This document shows positions 7,968-16,757 of a stretch of 56,583 nt of DNA, piece by piece; the stretch's first letter is position 1; each line of letters begins with the position of its first letter. A model generated the notes under the pieces. It made no database searches, was not told where the DNA came from, and saw only the letters and a program-made list of their open reading frames with translations. The translations under genes were made by a program, and so were the position numbers. Location: the NCBI GenBank assembly GCA_015665415.1, contig JADFAE010000012.1:1-56583 (forward strand), given 5' to 3'. The stretch comes from Roseobacter sp. GTDB taxonomy: Bacteria; Pseudomonadota; Alphaproteobacteria; Rhodobacterales; Rhodobacteraceae.

Positions 7968-8623
7968 CGGATCCCTTCCCTGTCCTTTGCCACATGGTAA
8001 TAGGCCCAGAGGATGCGGGCCGCAACCGATCGCCAGGGGGACCAGCCCTCTGCCAGTTTCCTCAGCTGTCGCTCGCTGGGGCGCGCGGGCAGGTCAAAGA
8101 GAACCTTTGCCGCTTCCTGCAGGGCCAGGTCGCCGGGGGCAAAAACGTCCGCCCGTCCCAGGGAAAACATCGCGTAGATCTCTGCCGTCCAGATCCCGAC
8201 TCCGGTGACCCTGGTCAGGATCTTTATGACTTGGGCGGTTTCAAGATCCCGAAGTGCGGTAAAATCGATACCCTCCTCTGCCAGCGCTTTGGAGTAGCGT
8301 ATCTTTTGTCGGCTAAGCCCGGCGGCGCGCAGATCCTCTTCGGTGGCCGCAAGAATCTCATTCTGCGTGGTGAGTTGGGCATTGATCAGGCGTTGCCAAA
8401 TGGCCCGGGCAGAAGCGACGCTTACCTGCTGGCTGACAATCGCACTGAGCAACTCGCCGAACCCATCGGGTTTTCGGCGCAGCGGCAGGGGGCCACATTG
8501 CGCCAAGGCCATGGCAAATCGGGGCTCTGACTGTGCCAGCCACTGCGCACCTTCGCGTACACAGGCGTCTGAATGGATGATGCGACCCGCCGCCGGAGCG
8601 GCACTAACAATCATTGACGTCAC
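7964..8623 (-). CDS. DNA-3-methyladenine glycosylase (AlkA-like, HhH-GPD)
   Basis: Base-excision repair enzyme that removes alkylated bases. The 219-residue protein shows a helix-hairpin-helix-GPD core: VSQQVSVASA, LTRVTGVGIWTAEIYAMF (the hairpin, about 136-153) and the catalytic Asp165 in FAPGDLALQ. It lacks the N-terminal AlkA domain, so it resembles the short AlkA/MAG subfamily. An alternative start is Met4. First gene of a two-gene unit with the esterase. Confidence 0.88.
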   Translation of the reverse strand: MTSMIVSAAPAAGRIIHSDACVREGAQWLAQSEPRFAMALAQCGPLPLRRKPDGFGELLSAIVSQQVSVASARAIWQRLINAQLTTQNEILAATEEDLRAAGLSRQKIRYSKALAEEGIDFTALRDLETAQVIKILTRVTGVGIWTAEIYAMFSLGRADVFAPGDLALQEAAKVLFDLPARPSERQLRKLAEGWSPWRSVAARILWAYYHVAKDREGIR

Positions 8624-8718
8624 GTCAGAATTCCCTCTCCATCGCTGGGGTCAACAAGATTGTACCAATGCACTGCTTGCCGCTTGTTCGCCCCGGGTAT
8701 GAGCGCTAGGCATCACAT

Positions 8719-9936
8719 ATGACAGATATTATGACCAATCCCAGCGACAGTGTCGCCAAGAAAAACGTTGCCATCCTGGTTCTGGCCCAGGCGTTCCTCG
8801 GCGCGCAGATGCCGATGATCTTCATTATTGGCGGGCTTGCAGGGCAATCTCTGGCTTCCAATCCCTGTTTCGCCACCTTGCCGATCTCATTGATCGTGGC
8901 CGGGTCGATGATGGCGGCGACGCCAATCTCTGCGATCATGCAGCGCTTTGGCCGCCGAGTCGGTTTCATGACCGGGGCCGGATTTGGGGCCCTTGGAGGT
9001 GTCATCGGTGCCTATGGTCTGTATCTGGGATCTTTCCCAGTGTTCCTGCTCGGCAGTCTGCTGACGGGCGTCTACATGAGCGCGCATGGGTTTTATCGCT
9101 TTGCCGCCGCCGACACCGCCTCAGAGTCGTTCCGGCCCAAGGCGATTTCCTATGTCATGGCCGGCGGGTTGCTGTCGGCCATCATCGGCCCGCAGATCGT
9201 CAAGGCCACCAGTCAGGTCTTTGTCGTGCCCTTTCTGGGAACCTATCTGGCGGTGATTGCGCTCAATGTCTTTGGCTCTGGCCTGTTCCTGTTTCTCGAC
9301 ATTCCCAAACCGCCAGCGCCTCGGGCTGATCTTCCGAAAGGGCGCAGCCGGATGGAGCTGCTCAAGACGCCAGCAATTGGCGTTGCGGTGATCTGTGCCA
9401 TGGTCTCTTACGCGCTGATGAACCTGGTGATGACCTCGACCCCACTGGCGGTGGTCGGCTGTGGTTTTAGCGAAAACCTGGCTGCGGATATTGTCACCTC
9501 TCACGTCCTGGCGATGTATGTGCCCTCCTTCTTTACCGGCCATCTGATTGCCCGGTTCGGGGTGCAAAAGGTCGTCGCCGCCGGTCTGGTCATTCTGGCC
9601 GCGGCTGGTGCGGTTGCGCTGCAGGGGGTCGAGATCGAGAATTTCTTTATTGCGCTTGTGCTGTTGGGCCTGGGTTGGAACTTTGGCTTTATCGGTGCCA
9701 CTACCATGTTGGCGAGTTCGCATAGCGTGGAAGAGCGTGGCCGGATGCAGGGGCTGAACGATCTGCTGGTCTTTGGTGGCGTGACCTTTGCCTCCTTGGC
9801 CTCGGGTGGATTGATGAACTGTTCCGGCGGCAACCCGGTAGAGGGCTGGAACGCGGTCAATCTGGCCATGGCCCCCTTCCTGGTTCTGGCAGGCGGCGCA
9901 TTGGTCTGGCTGGCGCTGCGTCCGAAAGAGGCATAG
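8719..9936 (+). CDS. MFS transporter
   Basis: A 405-residue secondary transporter of the major facilitator superfamily with about twelve hydrophobic segments. The first half contains the loop 2-3 type motif QRFGRRVGFMTG (about 74-85) and the second half a matching ARFGVQKVVAAG. A cytoplasmic linker (PKPPAPRADLPKGRS) separates the halves. Flanking genes give no clue to the substrate; the overall look resembles MFS proteins of the YbjJ/RfnT-like type, but this is not certain. A strong terminator follows. Confidence 0.85.
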   Translation: MTDIMTNPSDSVAKKNVAILVLAQAFLGAQMPMIFIIGGLAGQSLASNPCFATLPISLIVAGSMMAATPISAIMQRFGRRVGFMTGAGFGALGGVIGAYGLYLGSFPVFLLGSLLTGVYMSAHGFYRFAAADTASESFRPKAISYVMAGGLLSAIIGPQIVKATSQVFVVPFLGTYLAVIALNVFGSGLFLFLDIPKPPAPRADLPKGRSRMELLKTPAIGVAVICAMVSYALMNLVMTSTPLAVVGCGFSENLAADIVTSHVLAMYVPSFFTGHLIARFGVQKVVAAGLVILAAAGAVALQGVEIENFFIALVLLGLGWNFGFIGATTMLASSHSVEERGRMQGLNDLLVFGGVTFASLASGGLMNCSGGNPVEGWNAVNLAMAPFLVLAGGALVWLALRPKEA

Positions 9937-9983
9937 CGGCCGCTGAACCGGAGAAACCCTGCCGGTGCATCAAACAACTAAGT

Positions 9984-10018
9984 AAAAAGGGGCGCCCCAT
10001 GCGAGGCGCCCTTTTTTG
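9984..10018. terminator. Bidirectional Rho-independent terminator
   Basis: GGGCGCC at 9990-9996 pairs with GGCGCCC at 10005-10011, flanked by an A-run before and a T-run after, so it can work on both strands. It lies between the convergent MFS gene and the NDUFAF6-like gene. Confidence 0.9.
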
Positions 10019-10048
10019 ACAGCTAAATTCAATGTTTCGATCCGGGGT

Positions 10049-10825
10049 CTACCAGCTTGCACGCGCCGCCAGCCACATCAGGCTGGCCCGTCGGCGAAAC
10101 TCGCTTTGTCCCAGTGTGCCCTGTGCCACCCGCTCCGGCGCCTGCACCGCTTGGGTCAGGATCGCCTGTGCCTGCCAGCCCGACAACAGGGCCACCCCCG
10201 CGTGTTTTGACACCAGCGCACGGTTGCGGCGCGCCTGCGCGATCCGGTCCAGCCCTTTTTGGGCCAGCTCCCGCACGCCCTGGGGGGTGCCATCCAGCAG
10301 GGGGATACGTTTTTGCGCCACCAGCTCGGGGATCGCCCGCATCCAGTTGGAGAGACCAACCCCATAGGCAAATCCCCGAACCGTTGCTTCATCCGCCTGT
10401 CCCAGGCTGGCGGCTGCCATCCACATCAGCCCGCCTGAAGTGGCATCGATGTAGCGATCAAATTCCACCTCATCTTCAAAAGGATCGCGATAGATATCCC
10501 AGCGCCGGGCCTCGGCCATCGGATCGATAATTTGGGCCAGATCCCTTGGCAGAAGCTGCCCCAGCGGCGTGGCCACATTGTGCCTGCGCACCGGGCCACC
10601 AGCCGCGATCTCTGCCCCGATATCCCGCCACCATTGTAGGCGCATTTCCGCGATCATGGTCTCAGTGCTGGCCCAGGGCGCGCGCGACAGCTCAACATTG
10701 AAGGCATAAAGCGCAAACAGCAGCGGCCGGGCAGCAACAGGGGCTGCCATGGTCGCCAAAAAGCGATCCGGGTCCGCATGTTGCACCAGCTGGGCGCAGG
10801 CCGTGAGGGCGTCATCAAACTGCAT
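10049..10825 (-). CDS. Squalene/phytoene synthase-fold protein, NDUFAF6-like
   Basis: A 258-residue protein of the all-alpha isoprenoid synthase superfamily. It has LYAFNVELSRAPWAS (about 39-53) followed by RLQWWRD, which matches the mitochondrial complex I assembly factor NDUFAF6 (AFNVEL...MRMQFWK) better than real phytoene synthases. The Asp-rich DxxxD metal motifs needed for prenyl diphosphate chemistry are absent at these places (FNVEL instead of a D-rich motif). A carotenoid role is therefore doubtful; a respiratory complex I assembly role is the better inference. Separated by only 15 bp from cimA and on the same strand. Confidence 0.75.
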   Translation of the reverse strand: MQFDDALTACAQLVQHADPDRFLATMAAPVAARPLLFALYAFNVELSRAPWASTETMIAEMRLQWWRDIGAEIAAGGPVRRHNVATPLGQLLPRDLAQIIDPMAEARRWDIYRDPFEDEVEFDRYIDATSGGLMWMAAASLGQADEATVRGFAYGVGLSNWMRAIPELVAQKRIPLLDGTPQGVRELAQKGLDRIAQARRNRALVSKHAGVALLSGWQAQAILTQAVQAPERVAQGTLGQSEFRRRASLMWLAARASW

Positions 10826-10840
10826 CGATGGTCTCCGCGC

Positions 10841-12463
10841 TCACGCCGCAGCTTCGGTGTCGCGCAGCAGCTTCCACCGCATGGCATCCAACAACGCCTC
10901 AAAGGAGGCATCTATTATGTTGGGGCTGACGCCGACGGAGGACCAGCGCCGCCCCCGGCCATCCTCGCAATCGATGATGACCCGGGTCACCGCCTCGGTG
11001 CCGCCCTGGGTAATGCGCACCTTGAAATCCACCAGGCGCATGTCGTTGATGATCTCTGAATACCGCCCCAGATCCTTGGCCAGGGCCTTGGCCAAGGCGT
11101 TCACCGGCCCCCGGTCGCTGCCGGTTTCATCCATGGATTCACTGACCGACAGCCGCTTTTCACCATCGACCTTGAGCACAACCACCGCCTCGGAGAGGCT
11201 GACCATCTTGTTGTACTTGTTCTTGCGCCGCTCCACGGTGACCTTGTAGCGCTTGACCTCAAAGAACTCAGGCGCCTGGCCCAACTCCTGGCGCGCCAGC
11301 AATTCAAAAGAGGCTTGCGCGGTGTCATAGGAATAGCCCTCGGCCTCACGTTCCTTGATCCGGTCAAGAATGCGCGCCAAGGCGGGATTGCCCTTGTCCA
11401 CCACCAGCCCGGCGTCTGTCAGTCGTTTGCGCAGATTGGACTGACCCGCCTGGTTCGACATCGGGATGATACGGGCATTGCCGACCAGCTCCGGTTTGAT
11501 GTGCTCATAGGTGCTGGGATCTTTCAGGATCGCACTGGCATGCAGCCCGGCCTTATGGGCAAAGGCCGAGGCCCCGACATAGGGCGCCTGCTTGGTCGGC
11601 ACCCGGTTCAGGATATCATCCAGCATCCGGCTCAGCTTGGTCAGCCCAGCCAGGGCGTCATCACTGACACCAATGTCAAACTGGCTGGCATAGGGCTCCT
11701 TGAGCAGCAGCGTCGGGATCAGCGTCGTCAGATTGGCATTGCCGCAGCGCTCTCCGAGCCCATTGAGGGTGCCCTGGACCTGGCGCGCCCCGGCCTCTAC
11801 GGCGGCCAGCGAACAGGCCACCGCGTTTTCGGTGTCGTTATGGGTGTGGATGCCCAGGTTAGCACCGGGAATGCCCGCCTTGATCACCGCGTCAACAATC
11901 CGGTGTACCTCGCTGGGCATGGCGCCGCCATTGGTGTCACAGAGCACCACCCATCGCGCGCCGGCCTCTAGCGCGGCGCGACAGGCTGCCAGCGCATACT
12001 CGGGATTGTCCTTATAGCCATCAAAGAAATGCTCTGCATCATAGAGCGCCTCGCGTCCCTGGGCGACGATATGGGCCACCGAGGCGCGGATGTTTTCGAG
12101 GTTCTCCTCCAAGCTGATGCCAAGTGCGGCCGTGACGTGATAGTCATGCGCCTTGCCCACCAGACAGACCGCAGAGGTGCCGGCATTCATCACCGCCGCC
12201 AGCACATCGTCGTTCTCAGCCGAACGCCCTGCCCGTTTGGTCATGCCAAAGGCGGTCATGGTGGCGCGGGTCTTGGGAGCGGCGTCAAAAAAGGCGCTGT
12301 CGGTGGGGTTGGCCCCGGGCCAGCCGCCTTCGATATAGTCGATACCTAGGTCATCAAGCGCCTGGGTGATCTGCTTTTTTTCCGCGGTGGAGAATTGAAC
12401 CCCCTGGGTCTGCTGCCCATCGCGCAGGGTGGTGTCATAGAGGTAGAGACGCTCTTTTGTCAT
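10841..12463 (-). CDS. cimA: (R)-citramalate synthase
   Basis: Condenses pyruvate and acetyl-CoA to citramalate, a threonine-independent entry to isoleucine. The 540-residue protein has the DRE-TIM catalytic barrel: YDTTLRDGQQTQGV at the N-terminus, GGWPGANPTD, CDTNGG, and metal-binding GIHTHNDTENAVA. The C-terminal third is the LeuA-type allosteric domain, as in CimA and isopropylmalate synthases. The KEGGWPGANP-type region and the length favour CimA over LeuA or homocitrate synthase. Ribosome site GGAGGGG lies before the ATG. Confidence 0.92.
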   Translation of the reverse strand: MTKERLYLYDTTLRDGQQTQGVQFSTAEKKQITQALDDLGIDYIEGGWPGANPTDSAFFDAAPKTRATMTAFGMTKRAGRSAENDDVLAAVMNAGTSAVCLVGKAHDYHVTAALGISLEENLENIRASVAHIVAQGREALYDAEHFFDGYKDNPEYALAACRAALEAGARWVVLCDTNGGAMPSEVHRIVDAVIKAGIPGANLGIHTHNDTENAVACSLAAVEAGARQVQGTLNGLGERCGNANLTTLIPTLLLKEPYASQFDIGVSDDALAGLTKLSRMLDDILNRVPTKQAPYVGASAFAHKAGLHASAILKDPSTYEHIKPELVGNARIIPMSNQAGQSNLRKRLTDAGLVVDKGNPALARILDRIKEREAEGYSYDTAQASFELLARQELGQAPEFFEVKRYKVTVERRKNKYNKMVSLSEAVVVLKVDGEKRLSVSESMDETGSDRGPVNALAKALAKDLGRYSEIINDMRLVDFKVRITQGGTEAVTRVIIDCEDGRGRRWSSVGVSPNIIDASFEALLDAMRWKLLRDTEAAA

Positions 12464-12490
12464 TCCAGCCCCTCCAAAGCAAATTCAAAT

Positions 12491-12563
12491 CCGTGCCCTT
12501 GGCACGGACCGTGCCCGACCCTCCCTACGGGAGGGCGCTCCACGCCCCCCCAGGTCCGGGCAC
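12491..12563. repeat. Nested palindromic structure in the cimA-cysS gap
   Basis: Three stems are packed in 73 bp: CCGTGCC/GGCACGG (12491-12497 with 12501-12507), an outer stem GTGCCCG/CGGGCAC (12511-12517 with 12557-12563), and inside it CCCTCCC/GGGAGGG (12519-12525 with 12529-12535). This is the look of a REP-like or terminator-like intergenic element. No T-run follows on either strand. Confidence 0.6.
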
Positions 12564-12593
12564 TGTCCTGGGATGGTCTTGTATATCTTATCA

Positions 12594-14003
12594 TCACAAG
12601 CCCTCCAGCTTTGCCGGATCAAAGTCTGACCCAGGCACCAATTCCACCCCGGCCTTGCTCATGCGGACCTCTAGCCCAGCCGCAATATAGGCCGTCTTGA
12701 GACGGTCCACTTCGGAGAAGTCCTTGGTTTCCATAGCGCTTTGTCGTGCCTTGGATAGATGGTGCTCATAGTTCGACAGATCGACCTTAGCAGCCTTCGC
12801 CCAGTCACCAAGTTCATCTGTCAGCAGCCCCAACAGCTGTGCCGAGGCAAGTAGCTCCGCTGCCGCGCCCGCTGAGGCCAATTTGTGCAGCTCCGCTATG
12901 GCACCGGCGGTATTGAGGTCATCTGCCAGCGCGTCCAGGACCGCGGCAGCAGCGCTGGCGGCGGGTTCAATGCCCGTTGTCAGCGCGCGCCACTTGCGCA
13001 ACGTGGCTTCGGCCTCCTTGGCCTTTTTCTCGGTCCAGTCCATCGGTTTGCGATAGTGGGTCTGCAAAAAGACCAAGCGGATCACCTCGCCGGAGACGCC
13101 CTGCTGCAAAAGATCCTGCACGGTGAAAAAGTTGCCCAGGGATTTGGACATCTTCTTGCCTTCGACCTGCAGCATTTCATTGTGCAGCCAGACCTTGGCA
13201 AAACTGTCATCGCCATTGGCGCAGCAGCTTTGTGCGATTTCATTTTCGTGATGCGGGAACATCAGATCATTGCCACCGGCATGGATGTCAAAACTCGCCC
13301 CCAGCAGGTCCTGCGACATGGCAGAGCATTCGATGTGCCAGCCCGGACGCCCCCGACCCCAGGGGCTGTCCCAGCCCGGCAGATCATCGGTCGAGGGTTT
13401 CCACAGCACAAAATCCATCGGATCACGCTTGTTGTCCGCCACTTCAACGCGGGCGCCCGCAATCATGTCATCAACGGAGCGTCCCGACAGATGGCCGTAA
13501 TTGTCGTAACTCTTGACCGAGAACAGCACATGACCCGCGCCATCAGAATAGGCATGGCCCTTGGCAATCAGATCTTCGATCATGGTGATCATCTGGCCAA
13601 TATACTGGGTTGCGCGCGGCATGTGGTCCGGCTCCAGCGCGCCAAGCTTGCCCATATCGCTGAGGTACCAGCCGATGGTTTCCTCAGTGCGCTGCTGAAC
13701 CAATTCTTCCAGCGTGCCGACGGCTCCCGCCTCTTTGCGCGCCAGTGCGGTGGCGTTGATCTTGTCATCGACATCGGTGAAATTGCGCACATAGGTCACG
13801 TGATCGGCGCCATAGATCTGGCGCAGCAGACGGTAGAGCACGTCAAACACCACCACCGGGCGGGCATTGCCCAGATGGGCGCGGTCATAGACCGTGGGGC
13901 CGCAGAGATACATCCGCACATTTTTGGCATCAATCGGCGTAAATTCCGATTTCTTGCGGGTCTTGGTGTTGTGCAGTTTGATCGCGGGTGTGGTGGTCGT
14001 CAT
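12594..14003 (-). CDS. cysS: Cysteinyl-tRNA synthetase
   Basis: Class I aminoacyl-tRNA synthetase, 469 residues. The zinc Cys in [10 protein letters not shown], the HIGH-type motif HLGN, the zinc-site region WHIECSAM with [18 protein letters not shown], and KKMSKSLGN are all present. The open frame starts at 14042 but the ATG at 14003 follows CCAAGGAG and gives the usual N-terminus (TPAIKLHNT). Essential single-copy housekeeping gene. Confidence 0.97.
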   Translation of the reverse strand: MTTTTPAIKLHNTKTRKKSEFTPIDAKNVRMYLCGPTVYDRAHLGNARPVVVFDVLYRLLRQIYGADHVTYVRNFTDVDDKINATALARKEAGAVGTLEELVQQRTEETIGWYLSDMGKLGALEPDHMPRATQYIGQMITMIEDLIAKGHAYSDGAGHVLFSVKSYDNYGHLSGRSVDDMIAGARVEVADNKRDPMDFVLWKPSTDDLPGWDSPWGRGRPGWHIECSAMSQDLLGASFDIHAGGNDLMFPHHENEIAQSCCANGDDSFAKVWLHNEMLQVEGKKMSKSLGNFFTVQDLLQQGVSGEVIRLVFLQTHYRKPMDWTEKKAKEAEATLRKWRALTTGIEPAASAAAAVLDALADDLNTAGAIAELHKLASAGAAAELLASAQLLGLLTDELGDWAKAAKVDLSNYEHHLSKARQSAMETKDFSEVDRLKTAYIAAGLEVRMSKAGVELVPGSDFDPAKLEGL

Positions 14004-14208
14004 GACAGCTCCTTGGAGGGACACGGATGTGCAGGCGCGCAACGCGGGCTTAGCAACTTGTCATGAGGATGAAAACGACAGAAACCAGCCCACTGAGGGT
14101 TTCAGCAGGTAATACAGCAAATATTGATGGGGCAGTTCTGGTTCATGACGAAAGGCTTAGCATCTCATCTGCCCAAGGCCAAGGCCGTTGTGGTTGCCTG
14201 ACACAGAT

Positions 14209-14736
14209 CTAAAACCGAAATGCGGCCTTGATCGACACACTGTTGTGGCGCTGTCCGTTGTCATTGCCTGAATGTGCGGGCGAATAATGCAGGAATTCAC
14301 CGGTCAATTGCAGGGCCCGGTTCAACGAAACCCGCATCCCAAGCCCCAGGATCTGGCGTGGGCCAGCCCCATTTTCACCCGGATCCTGCTGTCGGCCAAA
14401 GGTGACAAAGCCAAGGCTCTGGCCAAAATCGTAGCCTGCCCGCAGGTTCACCTGTTCACTGTCGGAGCCTCCTGGCAGATCGGCGCGTAAAGGAGTGCCG
14501 CCACGCGAAAACTCGCCGCCCAGAGTGAAGGTTCCATAATCACGGTCGGTCGAAAGCGACAGTCTGGTCGGCGCGCCAGACTGGCCGAGCTCAACCTGTC
14601 CCGCACCTGCAGAGGACTCCGATATCACATGCTGTGCGGTCCAGTCGCCAGAAACAACCGGTAGGGCCGAGATCGCAAGGATCCCGGTCGACATCCAGAT
14701 GATGAGGCATGTTTTGATGGTCTGCGCAGCTGGCAT
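14209..14736 (-). CDS. Small secreted, outer-membrane-like beta protein
   Basis: A 175-residue protein not recognised as a named family. It begins with a clear signal peptide (about 30 residues, ILAISALPVVSGDW at the end). The mature part is rich in alternating beta-strand-like segments (RLSLSTDRDYGTFTLGGEF, QVNLRAGYDF, ALQLTGEFLHY) and ends in AAFRF with a terminal Phe, as in many outer-membrane barrels that use the Bam signal. With about 145 mature residues it would make an eight-stranded barrel at most. Role unknown. Confidence 0.65.
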   Translation of the reverse strand: MPAAQTIKTCLIIWMSTGILAISALPVVSGDWTAQHVISESSAGAGQVELGQSGAPTRLSLSTDRDYGTFTLGGEFSRGGTPLRADLPGGSDSEQVNLRAGYDFGQSLGFVTFGRQQDPGENGAGPRQILGLGMRVSLNRALQLTGEFLHYSPAHSGNDNGQRHNSVSIKAAFRF

Positions 14737-14898
14737 GGCATTTCGCCCTATTTCTGCGCCCTTCAGGACGCGGCCTTCCTTGAAACTCTATTTTTGCCCA
14801 AACACCTTAAAGATTGGTTCAATTTCATCTTTCCAAAATGACGGGGGCTAAAATCTTGAGCAGGAATGACGGGTTTGAGCGCGCCTGGGGTACTGCAA

Positions 14899-14948
14899 AA
14901 GTGAAAAAATGGTCGCAAATTTCACTTAGGTCGCAAACACGCTAGAAT
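14899..14948 (+). promoter_or_regulatory. Promoter with overlapping operator before mttB-like gene
   Basis: A plausible sigma-70 promoter, TTCACT (14921-14926) - 16 bp - TAGAAT (14943-14948). It overlaps an inverted repeat AAGTGAAA (14899-14906) / TTTCACTT (14920-14927) and a direct repeat GGTCGCAAA (14911-14919 and 14929-14937, 18 bp apart). A repressor on these sites would cover the -35 box. The binding protein is unknown. The 160 bp from 14737 to 14898 show nothing else recognisable. Confidence 0.5.
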
Positions 14949-14954
14949 CGGTCG

Positions 14955-15137
14955 GCAAAACTGCCAACTCTGGAGACCTCAACAATGAGGTCTCGCATGC
15001 AGGCGGAACGTAGCGTCATAAATCTGGTTGGTCGCACCATTGGTGCCAACCGCGGTCGGGCAGCCCGCGGGCGACCCTAGCGGCGTTTGTGTTTTCCAAT
15101 CAGCCCCCCTATCAGAATCTGACGCCAGGAGTCCCTC
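14955..15137 (+). ncRNA. Structured 5' leader of the mttB-like gene, candidate cis-regulatory RNA
   Basis: About 180 nt lie between the promoter candidate and the start codon. They hold successive hairpins: GAGACCTC/GAGGTCTC (14973-14980 with 14987-14994, 6-nt loop); GGTTGG/CCAACC (15026-15031 with 15046-15051) enclosing CACC/GGTG (15035-15038 with 15042-15045); and GGTCG/CGACC (15054-15058 with 15072-15076). I do not recognise a known riboswitch class. It may sense a methylated compound or cofactor, but that is only an inference. Confidence 0.4.
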
Positions 15138-16694
15138 ATGACCGACCAATCCGGCAACCCCTCCCGTTCCTCCTCTCGCAGCGGAGGCCGTGCGGCGCGC
15201 CGCAATGCCCGCGCCAGCGCCCTGCCCGACCATCTGCGCCCGATCCGTGCCGGCATGGAAGGCGGCACGCTCAAACCTCTGACCCAGGAGGGAATGGAGA
15301 AGATCCACCGTGCCGCACTCGATGCGCTGGAAAACATCGGCCTTGCGGATGCGCCGCCCAGTGGTGTTGAATACCTCACCAACGCGGGGTGTATTCTGGG
15401 TGATGACGGCCGCATTCGCTTTCCTCGCGCCCTGGTCGAGGACATGCTGACCAAGGCAAACCGTTCGGTGACGCTGTACAGCCGCGATGGCAAACATGAT
15501 ATGGAACTGTCAGGAAACCGGGTCCACTATGGCACTGCCGGTGCTGCCGTTCACATGGTGGATGTTGATGGGCGTCACTATCGTGATTCAACGGTACAGG
15601 ATCTGCACGATGCTGCGCGCATCTGTGACAAGCTGGATAATATTCACTTTTGCCAGCGCCCGATGGTTTGTCGTGACATTGCCGACAACCTCGAAATGGA
15701 TCTCAACTCGATCTATGCCACCACCTCTGGCACCACAAAACACGTAGGCACCTCCTTTACCGAGCCCGATTTTGTCGGCCCAGCGATTGAAATGCTGCAT
15801 ATGATTGCAGGTGGCGAAGACAAATGGCGCGAGCGACCTTTTGTGTCCAACTCCAACTGCTTTGTGGTTCCGCCGATGAAATTTGCCACTGAGAGCTGCG
15901 AAGTGATGGAGCGCTGCATCGAGGCGGGCATGCCGGTGCTGCTGCTCTCGGCCGGGATGGCGGGTGCAACGGCACCTTCGACCATCGCCGGCGCGATCAC
16001 TCAGGCGGTGGCTGAATGTCTGGCTGGTCTGGTCTATGTCAATGCGGTGAAACCCGGCGCGCCCGCAATTGTTGGCACCTGGCCCTTTGGCCTGGATCTG
16101 CGCACCGGTGCCATGACCATGGGATCTGGCGAGCAGGCGCTGCTGACTGCGGGCTGTGCCCAGATGCATAAATTCTACGGCCTGCCAGGCGGCGCTGCGG
16201 CCGGGGCCAGTGATTCAAAATTGCCCGACATGCAGGCCGGGTGGGAGCAGATGTGTTCCAATGTCATGGCCGGTCTGTCCGGGTTGAACATGGTCTATGA
16301 GGCCGCGGGCATGCATGCTTCCTTGCTAGGGTTTTGCCACGAATCCCTCATTCTGGGCGATGACATCATCGGTCAGGCCCTGCGCTGCGTTCGCGGAATT
16401 GAGGTCACTGATGAAACGCTAGCTTTGGACCAGATCGCCGATGTTTGTCTCAACGGTCCGGGGCATTATCTGGGCACCAGCCAGACACTTGGGCGGATGC
16501 AGGCCGATTATGTCTACCCGACCCTAGGCGATCGCACCTCTCCCAAAGAATGGGTGGAACGGGAGAAACCGGATCTGATTGAGAAGGCAATTGCGCGAAA
16601 GGAGCAGATCCTCAGCGAACGCTCTGCGGCCAGATTTGATCCGGATATCGACCAGAAAATCCGCAACCGGTTCAATATCCACCTTGGGTCCTGA
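15138..16694 (+). CDS. MttB-family corrinoid-dependent methyltransferase (non-pyrrolysine)
   Basis: A 518-residue member of the trimethylamine methyltransferase (MttB) superfamily. Such enzymes move a methyl group from a methylamine or betaine to a corrinoid protein. The frame is full length with no internal amber codon, so it is a non-pyrrolysine member, like the glycine betaine or other quaternary-amine types. Typical regions are HYGTAGAAVHMVD, SGTTKHVGTSFTEPD and GLPGGAAAGASDSKLPD. A basic, Ser/Arg-rich N-terminal 30 residues precede the domain. The gene stands alone, behind a long structured leader; a partner activator protein is encoded at 42732. Substrate unknown (betaine-type compounds are likely for this group). 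GGAG lies before the ATG. Confidence 0.88.
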   Translation: MTDQSGNPSRSSSRSGGRAARRNARASALPDHLRPIRAGMEGGTLKPLTQEGMEKIHRAALDALENIGLADAPPSGVEYLTNAGCILGDDGRIRFPRALVEDMLTKANRSVTLYSRDGKHDMELSGNRVHYGTAGAAVHMVDVDGRHYRDSTVQDLHDAARICDKLDNIHFCQRPMVCRDIADNLEMDLNSIYATTSGTTKHVGTSFTEPDFVGPAIEMLHMIAGGEDKWRERPFVSNSNCFVVPPMKFATESCEVMERCIEAGMPVLLLSAGMAGATAPSTIAGAITQAVAECLAGLVYVNAVKPGAPAIVGTWPFGLDLRTGAMTMGSGEQALLTAGCAQMHKFYGLPGGAAAGASDSKLPDMQAGWEQMCSNVMAGLSGLNMVYEAAGMHASLLGFCHESLILGDDIIGQALRCVRGIEVTDETLALDQIADVCLNGPGHYLGTSQTLGRMQADYVYPTLGDRTSPKEWVEREKPDLIEKAIARKEQILSERSAARFDPDIDQKIRNRFNIHLGS

Positions 16695-16703
16695 TCAAAC
16701 AAC

Positions 16704-16732
16704 AAAGGCGACGGGAGACCGTCGCCTTTTTT
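16704..16732. terminator. Rho-independent terminator after the mttB-like gene
   Basis: AAAGGCGACGG (16704-16714) pairs perfectly with CCGTCGCCTTT (16719-16729) around a GAGA loop, followed by a T-run. The A-rich left side lets it also serve the convergent suf operon. Confidence 0.93.
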
Positions 16733-16757
16733 AATGAAACCGATTGGGAACAGTGGA

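Noticed and set aside
10049-10825. Carotenoid phytoene synthase
   Set aside because: Lacks Asp-rich motifs and has the NDUFAF6-type AFNVEL segment; no other carotenoid genes nearby.
12885-14066. Long open frame (393 codons) opposite cysS
   Set aside because: It is fully antisense to a clear cysteinyl-tRNA synthetase, its translation has no known motif, and long antisense frames are common in GC-rich genomes.
15138-16694. Pyrrolysine-containing trimethylamine methyltransferase
   Set aside because: No in-frame amber codon inside the gene and no pyl genes near.
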